This document shows positions 24,416-32,137 of a stretch of 58,700 nucleotides of DNA, in pieces. The position numbers were made by a program, and so were the translations under genes. Numbering within the stretch: position 1 is the stretch's first letter; the number at the start of each line of letters is the position of its first letter. Source of the stretch: VRUE01 sp035997045 (GTDB taxonomy: Bacteria; Actinomycetota; Thermoleophilia; Solirubrobacterales; 70-9); NCBI GenBank assembly GCA_035997045.1, contig DASYIY010000040.1:1-58700 (forward strand), given 5' to 3'. The notes under the pieces are model-generated. The model did no database searches. It saw only the letters and a program-made list of their open reading frames with translations, and had not been told where the DNA came from.

Positions 24416-26091
24416 GCGCTCGTCCCGAGGTTGTCGCCGACGGCTTCCCCAATCGCCGTCGCCCGCGCTGGATCGAGCTCGCCACCAGCGCCGACCACAA
24501 GGACGTCGGCCGGGTGATGATCGTCGCCGCGCTCGGTTTCCTCTTCATCGCCCTGGTCGAGTTCCTGCTGATGCGGCTACAGCTCGCGGTTCCCGAGAAC
24601 TCGCTGCTCACCCCGGTCACCTTTAACCGCATGCTCTCGCTCTACGGGGCGACGGCAGTCTTCCTCTTCGCGATCCCGCTCGCGCTCGGCTTCTTCTACT
24701 ACCTCGCACCGCTGCAGGTCGGCGCCCGGGGCACGGCGCTGCCTCGCCTCGGCCAACTCGGGCTCTGGCTCTACATCGCCGGCGCCCTGGTGCTCTACGC
24801 CGGCTTCCTCTTCACCCCGTCGGAGGCGGGAGTCAATCCGCTGGCGCCGCTTTCGGAGCTCGCCTTCCTGCCCAACAACGGCGTCGATGCCTGGGCCGCC
24901 GCGACCGGGCTGGCAACGCTCGGCTTCGTCCTGATCGCGATCAACCTGGTCGCGACGCTGCGCAAGATGCGCGCCCCCGGCATGGCCTGGCGGCGAGTGC
25001 CGGTCTTCGCCTGGTCGGCGGCGATCGGCTCCTGGCTGCTGCTGGTAATCGGCCCGGTGATGCTGGCGGCGATCACGATGCTGCTGATCGACCGCAATTT
25101 CGACGGCATCTTCTTCGCCGACGGCTCCGGCGGCGCGCCGCTGCTCTGGGAGCACATGAGCTGGATCTTCTTCACCGGCGCCTACATGCTGATCCTGATC
25201 ACCGCGCTCGGCGCGATCGCCGAGATCGTCCCCGTCTTCGCCCGCAAGCCGCTCTTCAACCGCGGCGCGACGATCGGCTCGCTGGTGGCGATCGCCGTGA
25301 TCGGCACGCTCGCCTGGATGCAGAACATGATGACCTCGCCGATCGGGATCGGCTGGATGTACTTCGCGATGATCATGTCGCTGGCGCTGATCGTCCCCTT
25401 CGGCCTGATCGTCTTCAACCTGATCGCGACGATGCTCGGCGGCGCCCTGCAGATGCGCGCGCCGCTGCTCTTCGCGCTCGGCGCGATCTCGATGATCTCG
25501 ATCGGCCTCGGGGCCGAGATCTCGCACTCGATGGTCGCCGTCGCCTGGCGCCTGCACAACACCACCGATGCCACCGCGGCGACCCACTTCGCCCTGGTTG
25601 GCGGCAGCGTCTTCGGCGGTTTCGCCGCCCTGCACTATTGGTTCCCGAAGATGACCGGGCGCACCATGGGCGAGACCTTGGCCCGCTTCTCCTTCTGGAC
25701 GATGCTGGCCGGCATCCTGCTCACCTTCGTGCCGCTCTTCATCGCCGGCGGCGATCACGGCCAGGTCGTCGACGCCTACAAGTTCTTCGACAACACCGGG
25801 GTCAACGCGGAAAACCTGATCTCGACGATCGGCGCCTTCGTGCTGGCGATCGGCATCCTCCTGACCCTCGCCAACGGCATGCTCAGCCGTAATGGCGGCG
25901 CCCGGGCCGGCCACGACCAGTGGGGTGGCGACTCGCTCGAGTGGTTCGCCCTCTCGCCGCCGGAGCCGCACAACTTCGACGTCCTGCCCGACGTGCGCAG
26001 CGACCGTCCAATGCGCGACATCCGCACCGCGATCGCCAACCGCAGCCGCCGTGCCGAAGAGGCCGCACGCGAGACCCAGCCGGTAGCCTGA
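24412..26091 (+). CDS. Haem-copper oxidase subunit I homologue lacking nearly all metal ligands
   Basis: 559 residues with about twelve helices, aligning without gaps to the aa3 subunit I at 32134-34038 through the ligand regions. Replacements: haem a His to Tyr78 (LSLYGATAVF for STHAVLMIF); CuB His and cross-linked Tyr to Thr255 and Met259 (WIFFTGAYML for WFYSHPAVYI); the CuB His pair to Gln304-Asn305 (WMQNMM for WAHHMF); haem a3 His to Ala390, while the second haem a His survives as His392 (AATHFALVGG for AHIHFVLFGG). The PRR propionate-binding pair is also gone. The fold-determining segments (RAPGM, ARKP, GGSVFGGF, WFPKMTGR) are kept. It cannot reduce oxygen by known chemistry. Role unknown: a structural, quinone-binding or proton-conducting paralogue are options. 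Confidence 0.9.
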   Translation: MSARPEVVADGFPNRRRPRWIELATSADHKDVGRVMIVAALGFLFIALVEFLLMRLQLAVPENSLLTPVTFNRMLSLYGATAVFLFAIPLALGFFYYLAPLQVGARGTALPRLGQLGLWLYIAGALVLYAGFLFTPSEAGVNPLAPLSELAFLPNNGVDAWAAATGLATLGFVLIAINLVATLRKMRAPGMAWRRVPVFAWSAAIGSWLLLVIGPVMLAAITMLLIDRNFDGIFFADGSGGAPLLWEHMSWIFFTGAYMLILITALGAIAEIVPVFARKPLFNRGATIGSLVAIAVIGTLAWMQNMMTSPIGIGWMYFAMIMSLALIVPFGLIVFNLIATMLGGALQMRAPLLFALGAISMISIGLGAEISHSMVAVAWRLHNTTDATAATHFALVGGSVFGGFAALHYWFPKMTGRTMGETLARFSFWTMLAGILLTFVPLFIAGGDHGQVVDAYKFFDNTGVNAENLISTIGAFVLAIGILLTLANGMLSRNGGARAGHDQWGGDSLEWFALSPPEPHNFDVLPDVRSDRPMRDIRTAIANRSRRAEEAARETQPVA

Positions 26092-26096
26092 CCGCT

Positions 26097-26993
26097 GTGA
26101 GCGGCGCCGAAACCGCTGTCGTCGCGCAACGCCCGGTTGCGCTGACGGTACTGCGGGACTACATCACCCTGACCAAGCCGACGGTGCAGTCGTTGCTGTT
26201 GCTGACGACCGTGACGACGATGTACGTCGCCGGCGACCCCTCGATCGGCCTCGTCTTCCTCACCTGCCTCGGCGGCGCCCTCTCGGCCGGCGGCGCGGGC
26301 GCGATCAACCACGCGGTCGACCGCGACATCGACCGGATCATGAGCCGCACCGCCGACCGCCCGGTCGCCAGCGGCCGGGTATCCCCGCGGGCGGCGATCG
26401 CCTTCGGAGCCTTGCTCGGCTGCGCCTCCTTCACCTTGCTCGCCCTCGCCGTCAACCCGCTGGCGGCGGCGCTCTCGATCTCCGGCCTCTTCGGCTACGT
26501 CTTCGTCTACACGCTCTGGCTCAAGCGCAGGACGCCGCAGAACATCGTCATCGGCGGCGCCGCCGGCGCCGTGCCGCCGCTGGTCGCCTGGGCCGCCGTC
26601 ACGGGCGGGCTCAGCGGCACCGCCTTCTACCTCTTCGCGATCGTCTTTTTCTGGACGCCGCCCCACTTCTGGGCGCTCTCGCTGCTGATGAAGGACGACT
26701 ACGCCAAGGCCAACATCCCGATGCTGCCGGTGGTCCGCGGCGAGGCCGAGACCCGCCGCCAGATCCTGCTCTACACCGTGCTGCTCTACGCCGTCACCCA
26801 GTTGCCCTTCTGCGCCGGTGCTTTCAACGCCATCTACCTAGTCGTTTCGATGACCCTCGGCGCCGGCTTCATCTACTGCGCGGTGCGGCTACTGCGCAGC
26901 GCCGACCGCCGCTGGGCCCTGCGCACCTACCTCTACTCGCTCGCCTACCTGGCATTGCTCTTCGTGGCAATGCCGCTCGACCGGCTGTTCTAG
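26097..26993 (+). CDS. ctaB: Haem O synthase (protohaem IX farnesyltransferase)
   Basis: 298 residues from GTG 26097-26099. CtaB attaches farnesyl to haem B, the first step to haem A. The UbiA prenyltransferase motif INHAVDRDIDRIMSRTADRP (first Asp-rich region) and the second region YTLWLKRRTPQN are present, with about eight helices and the FWTPPHFWALSL motif of CtaB. It is six bases behind the metal-stripped subunit I gene and is the only CtaB in the window, so it must also serve the canonical aa3 oxidase. The next haem enzyme, CtaA, is at 28801. Confidence 0.95.
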   Translation: MSGAETAVVAQRPVALTVLRDYITLTKPTVQSLLLLTTVTTMYVAGDPSIGLVFLTCLGGALSAGGAGAINHAVDRDIDRIMSRTADRPVASGRVSPRAAIAFGALLGCASFTLLALAVNPLAAALSISGLFGYVFVYTLWLKRRTPQNIVIGGAAGAVPPLVAWAAVTGGLSGTAFYLFAIVFFWTPPHFWALSLLMKDDYAKANIPMLPVVRGEAETRRQILLYTVLLYAVTQLPFCAGAFNAIYLVVSMTLGAGFIYCAVRLLRSADRRWALRTYLYSLAYLALLFVAMPLDRLF

Positions 26994-27006
26994 TAAAAAT
27001 CCAGCC

Positions 27007-27120
27007 GTGGACCGCGAGAGCGCAAGAGCGAACATGGGCGCCGGCCTCCTGGCCGGTGGCATCGCAGCCGCTGTCTTCGCCCTCTGCTTCGTCGCGGCGA
27101 TGCTCTACATCGCCTCATGA
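27007..27120 (+). CDS. 37-residue single-helix membrane peptide
   Basis: GTG 27007-27009 opens a frame VDRESARAN-MGAGLLAGG ending CFVAAMLYIAS with TGA 27118-27120; an internal ATG (27034) is possible. An AT-rich AAAAAT block ends six bases before the GTG, the leaderless spacing used elsewhere here. The helix is hydrophobic over about 23 residues with a charged N-terminal lead. The stop overlaps the next ATG (ATGA). Its size and setting, after ctaB and before another small membrane gene, recall accessory subunits of oxidase complexes, but no homology was recognised. Confidence 0.5.
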   Translation: MDRESARANMGAGLLAGGIAAAVFALCFVAAMLYIAS

Positions 27121-27410
27121 GCCCTGAGCATCGCCACATCCCAGAGCCCGGCGAGCTCGTCTACCGACCCCGCTCCTCCTGGGCACCGGCCGTCTTCGCC
27201 CTCGCCCTCGCCCTAACCGTCTGCGGCATCTTCGCCGAGGGCTTCATGTTCCGCGGCTGGATCTACGCGATCGTCGGCGGCATAGTCGCCCTCTTCGCCC
27301 TCCGCAGCATGATCCGCGAGGCAATTCGAAGCTACTACCGCTTGCCTCGCAAGCAGCACGCACGCGGCGCCGTCCTCCCGGTCGAACAGATCTCACAGCC
27401 CGCACCGTAG
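27117..27410 (+). CDS. Small two-helix membrane protein, subunit IV-like
   Basis: 97 residues. A Pro-rich polar N terminus (PEPGELVYRPRSSW) is followed by helices at about 24-41 and 47-62 and a basic tail. Actinobacterial cytochrome oxidases have a small subunit IV (CtaF) with a comparable layout, and this gene is coupled by a four-base overlap to the micro-peptide gene behind ctaB, so an accessory role in one of the two oxidases is plausible. The canonical aa3 operon has no subunit IV of its own in this window. Similarity is of architecture only. Confidence 0.55.
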   Translation: MSPEHRHIPEPGELVYRPRSSWAPAVFALALALTVCGIFAEGFMFRGWIYAIVGGIVALFALRSMIREAIRSYYRLPRKQHARGAVLPVEQISQPAP

Positions 27411-27411
27411 G

Positions 27412-27520
27412 GTCCATCCCGGTAGGGGTGGAACGTCTTGTACTTTTTCGGCGCTGACCTCGCGGCGTCAGCGGGCGACTCTCCATCGAAAAGTCAAGTG
27501 GAACCCCTGCCGGGATGGAC
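27412..27520. repeat. Three-tier 109-base hairpin between convergent genes
   Basis: Basal stem: 27412-27429 pairs with 27503-27520 (18 bp, one G-U). Middle stem: CTTG(T)ACTTTT with AAAAGTCAAG (27437-27447 with 27489-27498), closed by CG/CG. Apical hairpin: GCTGAC (27453-27458) with GTCAGC (27467-27472). It fills almost the whole gap between the small membrane gene and the convergent CBS gene. Being symmetrical, it could act as a bidirectional terminator or a stable RNA. No uridine run flanks the basal stem. Confidence 0.8.
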
Positions 27521-27523
27521 TCT

Positions 27524-27925
27524 TCAGTCCGGACTCATGCCTGACGTAGCCCCGTCCGACGTCCAGACCCGGACGATGTCGCGCATCGAGAGCACCCCGA
27601 CCAGCTCCGGGCCGTCGTAGACGACGAGGTGGCGAATGCCACGGCGCGACATCTCCGCCGCCGCCCGCTCCAGGCTCCACTCCGGCGAGGCGACGATCAC
27701 GCTGTCGCTCATATGCCCCGCGACCCGCTCGGCGTCCGGGTCCTCGCCGCTGCCAAGCGAGTTGAGGATGTCGCGCTCGGTGACGATGCCGGGCACCGGC
27801 GTCTCGTCGTCGCTGACCAGCGCCGCGCCGGTTCCCTTCTCGGTCATCATCGTCGCCGCCTCGCGCAGCGTGTGCGTGGGCCCGACGGTCAGCACCACCT
27901 CCGACATCCCTTCCCGTACCAACAT
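27524..27925 (-). CDS. Protein of two CBS domains
   Basis: 133 residues forming one CBS (Bateman) pair: first domain about 5-60 (TVGPTHTLREAATMMTEKGTGAALVSD then PGIVTERDIL), second about 68-123 (MSDSVIVASPEWSLERAAAEMSRRGIRHLVV then LVGVLSMRDIVR). Such pairs bind adenosine nucleotides and usually regulate another protein in trans. No effector domain is attached. It sits inside the respiratory island, convergent to the small membrane genes and divergent from the cytochrome c gene, so sensing of energy state is a reasonable but unproven guess. Confidence 0.9.
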   Translation of the reverse strand: MLVREGMSEVVLTVGPTHTLREAATMMTEKGTGAALVSDDETPVPGIVTERDILNSLGSGEDPDAERVAGHMSDSVIVASPEWSLERAAAEMSRRGIRHLVVYDGPELVGVLSMRDIVRVWTSDGATSGMSPD

Positions 27926-28047
27926 CTGTCGCCTCCCCTCCGGGTTCGCGAGTTCGTGTGAATCGCCTCAAGCCTACCCGACGTTACCGCCTGGACAAAC
28001 CGCTTTCACGGGGGCAGGACATATAGACTCCGGCGCGCTCCGCGCCG

Positions 28048-28746
28048 ATGTCCAAGCTGCCGAATCCAATCCGCCCGCTGCTCGTCCTAGCCGCCCTGGC
28101 CGCCATTGCGCTGCCCGCGTCGGGCTGCGGCACCAGCAACGCCGATACCGCCCGCGGGCGGGTCCTCTTCATTCAGAAATGCGGCGTCTGCCACACCATG
28201 GCCGAGGCGGGGACGACGGCGCAGATCGGTCCCAACCTCGACGACGCCTTCGGCGCAGCGCGTGAAGCCGGCGAGGGTGGCGACACGGTGGAAGGCATCG
28301 TCAAGGCGCAGGTCGAGTACCCGCGGCCGAGCAACGCCGACCCGGCGGTCTCGATGCCCGCCGACGTCGTCACCGGCCAGGACCTCGAGGACGTTGCCGC
28401 CTACGTCGGCCTCTACGCCGGTGTCCCCGGCGCGGCGCCGCCCAAGGTTCCCGGCGGTCCCGGCGCCCAGGTCTTCGCCAACAACGGCTGCGGCGGCTGC
28501 CATACCCTGGCGGCGGCCAAATCGGGTGGCGTCACCGGTCCCAACCTCGACGAAGTGCTGCCGGGCCAGACCCCGGCGATGGTCGAAGAATCGATCGTCG
28601 ACCCCAACGCCCAAATCGCCAAGGGCTACCCGGCCAACGTGATGCCGCAGAACTTCAAAACGATCATCGAACCGCAGGAAATCGAACAGCTGGTCGAATA
28701 CCTGATCTCCTCGACCGCCAAAGGCGGCGGCTCCAAAGGCGGCTGA
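28048..28746 (+). CDS. Dihaem cytochrome c lipoprotein
   Basis: 232 residues. A lipobox (ALPASGC, Cys27) marks a lipid-anchored exported protein. Two class I c-type haem sites are seen: CGVCH (45-49) and CGGCH (148-152), with candidate axial methionines at VSMPADV (103) and ANVMPQNF. The two domains are joined by a Pro/Gly linker (PPKVPGGPGA). A Gly/Lys-rich tail ends it. Such proteins carry electrons to oxidases on the outer face of the membrane. It lies between the two oxidase clusters; the CuA-bearing subunit II at 34052 is the sensible acceptor. TAGACT at 28025-28030 may be its -10. Confidence 0.92.
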   Translation: MSKLPNPIRPLLVLAALAAIALPASGCGTSNADTARGRVLFIQKCGVCHTMAEAGTTAQIGPNLDDAFGAAREAGEGGDTVEGIVKAQVEYPRPSNADPAVSMPADVVTGQDLEDVAAYVGLYAGVPGAAPPKVPGGPGAQVFANNGCGGCHTLAAAKSGGVTGPNLDEVLPGQTPAMVEESIVDPNAQIAKGYPANVMPQNFKTIIEPQEIEQLVEYLISSTAKGGGSKGG

Positions 28747-28800
28747 GCCCGCTCCAGCGGTCGCCTCGGCGCCGCTGGCATCATCCCCGAGGCAATCTCC

Positions 28801-29772
28801 ATGCGCGACCGCCTCCGCATCACGCCGCAGCTCTACGCCACCGTCGCGCTGGTCGCGCTCGGGGCGCTGGCGCTGATCGTGCTGACGGGCGCCGGTGTGC
28901 GTTTGACCGGCTCCGGCCTCGGCTGTCCGGATTGGCCCAAGTGCTACGGGCAGACGGTGCCGCCGCTCAACACCCACGCCGTGATCGAGTTCGGCAACCG
29001 CGTGTTGACCGGTTTCGTCGGCTTCGCCGTGATCGCCGCCAGCATCCTCGCCTGGTTTCGTCGCCCTTTCCGCTGGCATCTGGCCCTGTTCGGGGCGTTG
29101 CTGCCGTTGGGCGTGATCGGCCAGGCAATCCTCGGCGGCGAGGTCGTTCGCCACCATCTCGCCCCGGGCCTGGTGATGAGCCACTTCATCCTCTCGATGC
29201 TGCTGCTCGACGCCTCCTTCGCACTGGCCTGGTGCGCTCGCTACGAACCCTGGGAGCGGCGACGCTCCAGCGACCGCCTCGGGGTCTGGGCGGTCCGCGC
29301 CCTGGTCCCGCTCGGCCAGCTGACGATCGCCGCCGGCACGGTCGCCACCGCCTCCGGGCCCCACGCCGGCGCCCACGCGGGTCAGCTCGTCCGCCGCTTC
29401 GACTTCGAGGGCACGGGAACGCTGGAATGGGTCGTGCAGCGCCATGCCATCATCGCCACCGTCTTCGGCCTTGCCACGATTGCCGTCTGGCTGCTCCTGC
29501 GCCGCCCTGGCGGCGATAGCCGGGCAGTCCGGCCCCTAACCGCGGTTATCGGCCTGCTCGCCCTACAGGGCGTCGTAGGCGGCGTGCAGTGGGCGCTCAA
29601 ACTCCCCTCGGAGATCGTCTGGGTGCACGTGGCCCTCGCCGTTACCACCTGGCTGGCGGTGCTGTGGACCGTCGCCACCGCAGGCCGCCTGGACCCGCGA
29701 GGGACCCGCGGGGCGTCAGCTGACCGGCAGAGTAGCCCCGAGAGGCCAGCCCCAGCGCTGAGTCAGAGCTGA
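28801..29772 (+). CDS. ctaA: Haem A synthase (COX15/CtaA family)
   Basis: 323 residues with eight helices in two four-helix halves. CtaA oxidises the C8 methyl of haem O to give haem A. GAGVRLTGSGLGCPDWPKCYG carries the extracytoplasmic Cys pair; the conserved Glu is in VIEFGNRVLTG. Candidate haem-ligand histidines are in MSHFILSML, VQRHAIIATV and VWVHVALAV. With CtaB at 26097 this completes the haem A pathway next to both oxidases. Its stop overlaps by ten bases the tail of a tiny convergent frame. Confidence 0.93.
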   Translation: MRDRLRITPQLYATVALVALGALALIVLTGAGVRLTGSGLGCPDWPKCYGQTVPPLNTHAVIEFGNRVLTGFVGFAVIAASILAWFRRPFRWHLALFGALLPLGVIGQAILGGEVVRHHLAPGLVMSHFILSMLLLDASFALAWCARYEPWERRRSSDRLGVWAVRALVPLGQLTIAAGTVATASGPHAGAHAGQLVRRFDFEGTGTLEWVVQRHAIIATVFGLATIAVWLLLRRPGGDSRAVRPLTAVIGLLALQGVVGGVQWALKLPSEIVWVHVALAVTTWLAVLWTVATAGRLDPRGTRGASADRQSSPERPAPALSQS

Positions 29773-29888
29773 GGGTGCGCACCCATCTCCACACGTATCT
29801 CCCGAAAACCGGCGTCCATGCGCCTGCCGAGGTCATCCACCCGATCCTTCAGATCATCCATGCGCACCTCGGTCCAGCCCGAAGTCAT
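29763..29888 (-). CDS. Tiny coiled-coil ORF, probably a remnant
   Basis: 41 codons on the minus strand from ATG 29886-29888 to TGA 29763-29765. GGAGA lies two bases before the ATG and TAGCCT further upstream. The peptide has the heptad-like stretch MDDLKDRVDDLGRRMDAGFREIR. Longer relatives of this kind repeat the pattern and end in a membrane helix, which is missing here. It may be a truncated copy, or a genuine micro-protein. The leader (29896-29921) contains the inverted repeat CGTTCTG/CAGAACG. Confidence 0.35.
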   Translation of the reverse strand: MTSGWTEVRMDDLKDRVDDLGRRMDAGFREIRVEMGAHPQL

Positions 29889-29964
29889 CGTCTCCGTTCT
29901 GACAGGCTAGAAGACAGAACGTTTCGCGTGGTGCGCTAGAACGCGCGGCCCCGCAAAGGATCGA

Positions 29965-30615
29965 TCACGAAACTGCGCGGTCGGCGGCCAGGTCGACGAC
30001 TACGTGGCCGATCGGCAGGTCGATCTGCTCGCGGGCGCGGTCGACGACGCCGTGCTCGAGCCAGCGCGAGCGCTCCGGCGGGTGGGTCGAGATCAGAATC
30101 TCGTCGGCGGCGAAGACCCGCAGCGCGTCCTCGATCGCCATGTTGGGATCGGAGTCGCCGATCTCCCCCTTCGCCTTCAGACCCAGTTCGCCGATCGCGA
30201 TCAGCGAGAGCTCCATGCGCTGACGCGCCAGCTCGATCGCTTCGTCGACGTCCGACGCCCAGTGCGCAGCCCTGGAGGAGGCAAGCGCAGGGGTTACGAC
30301 AAGAATCTCGCTCTCGCGGCCCCGGCAGCTATCCCGGATCCGATCGAGCAGCGCCCCGCCTCCGACGGTCTCGTTGGCGACAACGAGCAAGCGGTACTTA
30401 CCGTCGCCGCCCCGGGTGAGGGCGACGTCACGGGGCAGCGAGCCGCGCGCACCGCGATAGGCGACCCCGACGCCGAACCCAATCAGCGCCGCGGCCCAAA
30501 TCACTCCGACCACCGGCCGAGTCAGCAGGGTCAAGACGATCACCGAGACCGCCCCGCCGCCAATGATCACCGCCCACCGAAAGGCGTCAGCCTCTGACCT
30601 CAGCGGATTGTGCAT
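29965..30615 (-). CDS. Membrane-anchored universal-stress-like protein
   Basis: 216 residues. Two N-terminal helices (about 14-32 and 36-50) are followed by a cytoplasmic alpha/beta domain: YRLLVVANETVGGGALLDRIR, EILVVTPAL, and the C-terminal MAIEDALRVFAADEILISTHPPERSRWLEHGVVDR. The last motif is shared with the tandem protein at 31262-32137 (DEVLISTFAGETSRWLEGDL), so the two are relatives. The fold looks like UspA, but a GxxG-9x-G(S/T) ATP loop is not obvious. It follows ctaE by 20 bases in the same direction and probably belongs to the oxidase operon. Confidence 0.7.
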   Translation of the reverse strand: MHNPLRSEADAFRWAVIIGGGAVSVIVLTLLTRPVVGVIWAAALIGFGVGVAYRGARGSLPRDVALTRGGDGKYRLLVVANETVGGGALLDRIRDSCRGRESEILVVTPALASSRAAHWASDVDEAIELARQRMELSLIAIGELGLKAKGEIGDSDPNMAIEDALRVFAADEILISTHPPERSRWLEHGVVDRAREQIDLPIGHVVVDLAADRAVS

Positions 30616-30635
30616 ATGTCAGTTTTACCGCGAAA

Positions 30636-31262
30636 CTAGAGGATGTAAACCGTCGTATAGACGATGATCCACATCACATCTACGAAGTGCCAGTAGATGC
30701 CGGGCACCTCGACGCCGAGATGATCCTTCTCCTCGGGCCCGAAGTGGCCGCGGAAGGCCCGGATCGAGGCGAAGCTGAGCAGCACCAGGCCGACGAAAAC
30801 GTGAGCGCCGTGCAGACCGGTGAGACCGTAGAAGATCGAGCCGAAGGCGAGGTCGCGGGCGCTGAAGCCGAGGTGAACGTACTCGTTGATCTGGATGAAG
30901 AGGAAGGTGGCACCGAGCAACCAGGTCAGCACCAGGCCCAGCTTCAGCCCGGTCCGGTTGCCGCGCCGGATCGAGGACAGGGCATAGTGGATGGTGAAGC
31001 TGGAAGAGACCAGGATCGCCGTGTTGACGCCGGCAACCGCGACCGGCAGTTCGTAGGGGTGCGGCGGCCAGCTCGAGGGGTGAACGACGACGCGAAGGAA
31101 GAAGTAGGAGGCGAAGAAAGCCCCGAAGAGCATCACCTCGGAGACGATGAAAAGGAGGATCCCCAGCGTCTGGCGATCCATCCGCGAACTCTGGTTGGCC
31201 TCCGGCGGCCCGTGCTGCTCCTCCCCGTGGGCGTGACCTAGCGCAACGGTCGCGCTCTCCAT
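30636..31262 (-). CDS. ctaE: Cytochrome c oxidase subunit III
   Basis: 208 residues with five helices, the short actinobacterial form. Subunit III stabilises subunit I and its proton uptake path. Family signatures: GILLFIVSEVMLFGAFFASYF, then FYGLTGLHGAHVFVGLVLL and the C-terminal YWHFVDVMWIIVYTTVYIL. The N terminus is His-rich (GHAHGEEQHG). The ATG shares a base with the stop of the tandem stress-like gene (TGATG on the minus strand), so it is cotranslated with it. This is the aa3 set with ctaC and ctaD; no subunit III accompanies the stripped oxidase. Confidence 0.95.
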   Translation of the reverse strand: MESATVALGHAHGEEQHGPPEANQSSRMDRQTLGILLFIVSEVMLFGAFFASYFFLRVVVHPSSWPPHPYELPVAVAGVNTAILVSSSFTIHYALSSIRRGNRTGLKLGLVLTWLLGATFLFIQINEYVHLGFSARDLAFGSIFYGLTGLHGAHVFVGLVLLSFASIRAFRGHFGPEEKDHLGVEVPGIYWHFVDVMWIIVYTTVYIL

Positions 31263-32137
31263 CAGGACTCCCCTCCGTCGGCAACGGCAGCCGCGACAGC
31301 AGCGGCTGGGCGGCCGACCTCGAGATGCTCGACCTGCTTGTCGGTGATCTCACGCACCTTGCCGATCAAGTCACCCTCGAGCCAGCGCGAAGTCTCCCCG
31401 GCGAAGGTCGAGATCAGCACCTCGTCGATCCGGTAGTGCTCGATCGCGTTCCGCACCGCGTGAAAGGGGTCGGGGCTCATCGGTTGCCCGGTCGCGTCGA
31501 TGTCGGCCCGGTAGAGCTCGGCCAGAGTGGAAGCCAGATCGCGGACGATCTCGGACTCGCTGACGCTCTCCGAGCGCGGGCAGATGATCGTGTAGCGGTG
31601 TGGGTGCCCGGCGGCACGCTCCTTCAAGCGGCTGACCAGGTCCGGTGAGGCGACCGTCTTACTCGCGACGACCAAGGTGTGGTTGACCTCCCAGCTGACC
31701 GAGTCGTCTTCGATCCGCACCGGGATGTGGGTGACGGTGACATCGGGTTCGAGGTGGCCTTCGGCCCAGGCAACCAGGTCCTTGCGGGTGAAACCGAAGC
31801 GCGTCCCGGAAGCACAGGAGAGAAGCACCTCACCCGGCTCGTGTGCCCGCACGGCATCGTCGAGAGCCAGCGACGGCTCAGGATCCATCACCTCACCGAC
31901 CGATTCGATCCCGTACTCGGAGAGGATCGCCATCGTCACCTCGACCCGCGCCCGCGCCGCGTCGCGCAACTCGCCAGAGTCGATCAACTGACCGACTGCC
32001 GGCTGGTTTTGCGGTGCGGCCACGGCGACGGTGGGAACCTTGTCGGCCCGCTCGCGCACCGCCGCCAGAAGCTTGCGCCCGCCCGCCACCTCGTTGAGAA
32101 AGACGAGCAGGGGACGTGGCTCGGGGGCGGCGCTCAT
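31262..32137 (-). CDS. Tandem universal-stress-like domain protein inside the aa3 operon
   Basis: 291 residues, no membrane segment. Two alpha/beta domains: residues about 8-140 (RPLLVFLNEVAGGRKLLAAVR, AHEPGEVLLSCASGTRFGFTRKDLVAWAE) and about 155-275 (HTLVVASKTVASPDLVSRLKE, TIICPRSESVSE, YRIDEVLISTFAGETSRWLEGDLIGKVRE). Each ends with an E-V/I-L-I/L-S strand followed by an aromatic/Arg-rich helix. It overlaps ctaD by four bases on one side and ctaE by one on the other, so it is locked into the operon. Regulation or assembly of the oxidase is an inference from position only. Confidence 0.75.
   Translation of the reverse strand: MSAAPEPRPLLVFLNEVAGGRKLLAAVRERADKVPTVAVAAPQNQPAVGQLIDSGELRDAARARVEVTMAILSEYGIESVGEVMDPEPSLALDDAVRAHEPGEVLLSCASGTRFGFTRKDLVAWAEGHLEPDVTVTHIPVRIEDDSVSWEVNHTLVVASKTVASPDLVSRLKERAAGHPHRYTIICPRSESVSESEIVRDLASTLAELYRADIDATGQPMSPDPFHAVRNAIEHYRIDEVLISTFAGETSRWLEGDLIGKVREITDKQVEHLEVGRPAAAVAAAVADGGES

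Noticed and set aside
24412..26091. Stripped subunit I as a cbb3, quinol or NO-reductase type
   Set aside because: All of these keep the CuB/FeB histidines and the haem ligands; this protein has lost them and aligns best with the aa3 type.
24412..26091. Ligand losses as sequencing errors
   Set aside because: Six or more independent codon changes at separate sites in an open frame, together with matching losses in subunit II, cannot come from random errors.
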